From the NCBI RefSeq assembly GCF_000018865.1, contig NC_010175.1:1798001-1862000 (forward strand): a DNA stretch of 64,000 nucleotides, written 5' to 3'. Shown here in pieces: positions 62,212-64,000 of this stretch. Each line of letters begins with the position of its first letter. Positions within the stretch are counted from its first letter, which is position 1. Source of the stretch: Chloroflexus aurantiacus J-10-fl (GTDB taxonomy: Bacteria > Chloroflexota > Chloroflexia > Chloroflexales > Chloroflexaceae). The notes beneath the pieces are model-generated. The model had not been told where the DNA came from, did not search any database, and saw only the letters and a list, made by a program, of their open reading frames with translations. The position numbers and the translations under genes were made by a program.

Positions 62212-63750
62212 TTACTCAAGATACCCTAGTTCGCTCAAACGCCGCTGCAAGATCGGATCATCCACACTCTCAGCACGTTGAATAAGCGGTGCTACGGCAC
62301 TGGTACGGCGTACAAAAGCGCTGAGGCGCGCCTGAAGTTCTTCGACTCGTTCCGGTAATATAGCCGCCAGATCAATCGTTTCGCGGGGATCGGCATCGAG
62401 ATCGTATAACTCAACCTGATCCTCCCCGGTCTGGATCAATTTATACGAACCGCTGATCACGGCACGGCGCGGTTGATCGAAGCGATTTGCACGCACCCGC
62501 TCGGGCTGGCGACGCAGCATGATACCCAGAACATTCTGCGGCGGTTCTGCCTCACTGAAGACCGTTCCACCATCAGGATCGGCGGCAGGCGATTGGGCCA
62601 GTGAGCGATCACACTCAGCGCCGCTGGCGATCCCGGCGGCGCTGAGGAGCGTGTGAAATACCCTTCGCAATGATACGGGATGATTGACCTCCGTACCTCG
62701 CGGAAAGTCGCCTTCCGGATCGCGCACTATCAGCGGTACGTGAATCAGTTCGTTGTAGACTGACATGGCGTGCCCAACCATACCCTTCTCACCCAGGTGA
62801 TCACCATGGTCAGAGCATATCAGGAGTAGCGTGCGGTCCAACGCACCACTCTCGCGCATACGACGCAGAAATTCGCCAAGATGTGCATCTTGCGTAGCGA
62901 CCTCGGCATCGTACACGTCACTGAGCACGTGGCGATACCGTTCATCTGCTCCGGCGAATGGAGCAAGCCAGCCGAAAACATCGCCGTTGAAGCGGCGTAC
63001 ATAGCGCGCTGCTTCCCGGTCGCGGATCACGTCTGGCGCGAACCGTTCGATCATCCGCCGATCCGGATGGTACGGCATGTGAACGCCCATCAGATTGATA
63101 AAGGCAAAAATGGGCTGGTTTGGCTCAACACCGCGCCGCTCGATCAGCAGGCGCGCCGCATCACCGAGCGATTTGGGAGTATTCCCTTTGAAACTGAGCG
63201 CCGTCTGCCAGATCGGCACCATCAGCGGCGTGAACGCGAATTCCAGCATCAGCTCAGAACGAGCAAATACGTTCTGAATACGGTTAAGGACTGCTGCCAG
63301 GCGGCCTTTGAACCACTGACGATAACGACTGATCGGGCCGGCACGTGCGCCTGCCTGATTCGGACGTGAGGTCAGCAGACCGCTGTAATTCAGAAAACTC
63401 TCGAAACCACGCTGTAAACCATTGTTAACGACACCAACCAGTGGGTTATTGCAGAACGCCGCTGTCATGTACCCACCTGCCCGCAGGCGTTCTGCCAGCG
63501 TTGGAATGCCGGCAGGGAGCGCCGCGTATGATTGGTTGGTCGCGTGCTCGGATGGATAGAGACCGGTAAACATCGAAGCGTGCGATGGGATCGTCCAATG
63601 GGCAGCGGTAAAGACACGATGGAAGAGGGTCGATTCAGCCGCAAGTTCATCGAGGTGAGGCGAGGTCGGTCGGGAATAGCCGTAGCACGAAAGCCTATCG
63701 CGACGCTGGGTGTCCAGCACGATCAGCACAATATCGGGACGCCGACTCAC
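62212..63750 (-). CDS. Sulfatase-fold hydrolase/phosphotransferase with Thr nucleophile
   Basis: 512 residues. DIVLIVLDTQRRDRLSCYGY gives the first metal ligands; CSDHGDHLGEKGMVGH gives the second metal site. At the catalytic position the sequence is AAHWTIPSHASMFTG: Thr stands where true sulfatases have the Cys or Ser that becomes formylglycine, so this is more likely a phosphatase or phosphoglycerol/phosphoethanolamine-type transferase. No signal peptide is evident. First gene of the three-gene unit with lgt. Confidence 0.85.
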   Translation of the reverse strand: MSRRPDIVLIVLDTQRRDRLSCYGYSRPTSPHLDELAAESTLFHRVFTAAHWTIPSHASMFTGLYPSEHATNQSYAALPAGIPTLAERLRAGGYMTAAFCNNPLVGVVNNGLQRGFESFLNYSGLLTSRPNQAGARAGPISRYRQWFKGRLAAVLNRIQNVFARSELMLEFAFTPLMVPIWQTALSFKGNTPKSLGDAARLLIERRGVEPNQPIFAFINLMGVHMPYHPDRRMIERFAPDVIRDREAARYVRRFNGDVFGWLAPFAGADERYRHVLSDVYDAEVATQDAHLGEFLRRMRESGALDRTLLLICSDHGDHLGEKGMVGHAMSVYNELIHVPLIVRDPEGDFPRGTEVNHPVSLRRVFHTLLSAAGIASGAECDRSLAQSPAADPDGGTVFSEAEPPQNVLGIMLRRQPERVRANRFDQPRRAVISGSYKLIQTGEDQVELYDLDADPRETIDLAAILPERVEELQARLSAFVRRTSAVAPLIQRAESVDDPILQRRLSELGYLE

Positions 63751-64000
63751 AAAGGTTCCTCCTCTTGGAAACGTCGGTCCTGATAAATTCAGTATACCAC
63801 TCCATGGCCATGAGAGGAGGTTCAGACAGTATCAACAACAACTGTACCCTGCGCCGCGTCTGACGCAGGGTACTGAGGCAACCCTGGCCTGCCTGCTGAC
63901 ATCCTCTGACAGCCAGACCCTGCCCCTGCATCCAGCTAGCGCTTGCGGGCCACACTCCACTCCCAACTGTCCCGCCTGGTATGGCATACCCGCTGTTGTC
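63751..64000. other. Right edge of the window: hairpin, no gene seen
   Basis: A perfect 10-bp inverted repeat GTACCCTGCG (63844-63853) / CGCAGGGTAC (63864-63873) is likely a terminator for a gene beyond the edge; on the minus strand it is followed by AGTTGTTGTTG, a weak U-tract. The frame across 63695-63955 has no family features. Confidence 0.4.

Noticed and set aside
63695-63955. 86-codon minus-strand frame at the right edge
   Set aside because: Runs into the sulfatase-like gene start and across a terminator hairpin; low-complexity translation.

Overview
The window comes from a bacterium of the phylum Chloroflexota, most likely a Chloroflexus-type filamentous anoxygenic phototroph. The grounds are two genes built from the 'Chlor_Arch_YYY' (DUF2298) module, a CrtO-like carotenoid oxidoreductase, a membrane H+-pyrophosphatase, a short archaeal/eukaryotic-type prolyl-tRNA synthetase, tandem RsbRD-type STAS proteins and a secreted pullulanase. 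The species cannot be fixed from the sequence alone. Most of the window is GC-rich and densely coded, with many 4-base ATGA/GTGA stop-start overlaps. There are no rRNA genes, CRISPR arrays, transposases or phage genes.

Layout. 1-5.5 kb: an SRPBCC protein, a tandem 154-bp intergenic repeat, a Bcr/CflA exporter, a GNAT acetyltransferase, and an arsS/TIGR04282 pair in which ArsS looks like a C-terminal selenoprotein. 5.5-15.5 kb: a VanW protein, a Flp pilin, a DegS-like kinase, a LysR regulator, a PcrA/UvrD helicase and the H+-pyrophosphatase. 15.6-20.4 kb: proS followed by three tandem RsbR-like stressosome proteins. 20.5-25.2 kb: an SRPBCC protein and a membrane-anchored pullulanase, then a 173-bp tandem repeat. 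25.3-30.3 kb: pxpB and pxpA without pxpC, an MFS transporter and two glycosyltransferases. 30.6-34.8 kb: dhaL-dhaM-HPr-EI-cupin without dhaK, facing an ArsR/arsenate-reductase fusion.

35.1-45.6 kb: a twelve-gene, visibly AT-richer minus-strand cluster. In transcription order it holds a SorC regulator, a 2-oxoacid/acetoin-dehydrogenase-type E1 alpha, E1 beta and E2, GutM, a glucitol-family PTS permease (EIIC, EIIB in two polypeptides, EIIA), a COG4091-type oxidoreductase with a SAF domain, and its own HPr and Enzyme I. It looks like a self-contained, acquired catabolic unit: PTS uptake and phosphorylation of a polyol-like substrate, one NAD(P)-dependent redox step, then thiamine-dependent cleavage to an acyl-CoA. 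The substrate is unknown. This is the best candidate for an undescribed system.

45.9-64 kb: the CrtO-like enzyme, two coupled DUF2298 genes (one about 2,490 residues long), a thioredoxin-like [2Fe-2S] protein behind an intrinsic terminator, cysK, an unknown 187-residue protein, tRNA-Glu(UUC) with a clear promoter and terminator, and a minus-strand trio of sulfatase-fold protein, lgt and type I phosphodiesterase.

Starts were chosen by ribosome-binding sites, stop-start overlaps and known domain starts. Domain names are recognition from memory of families, not search results.
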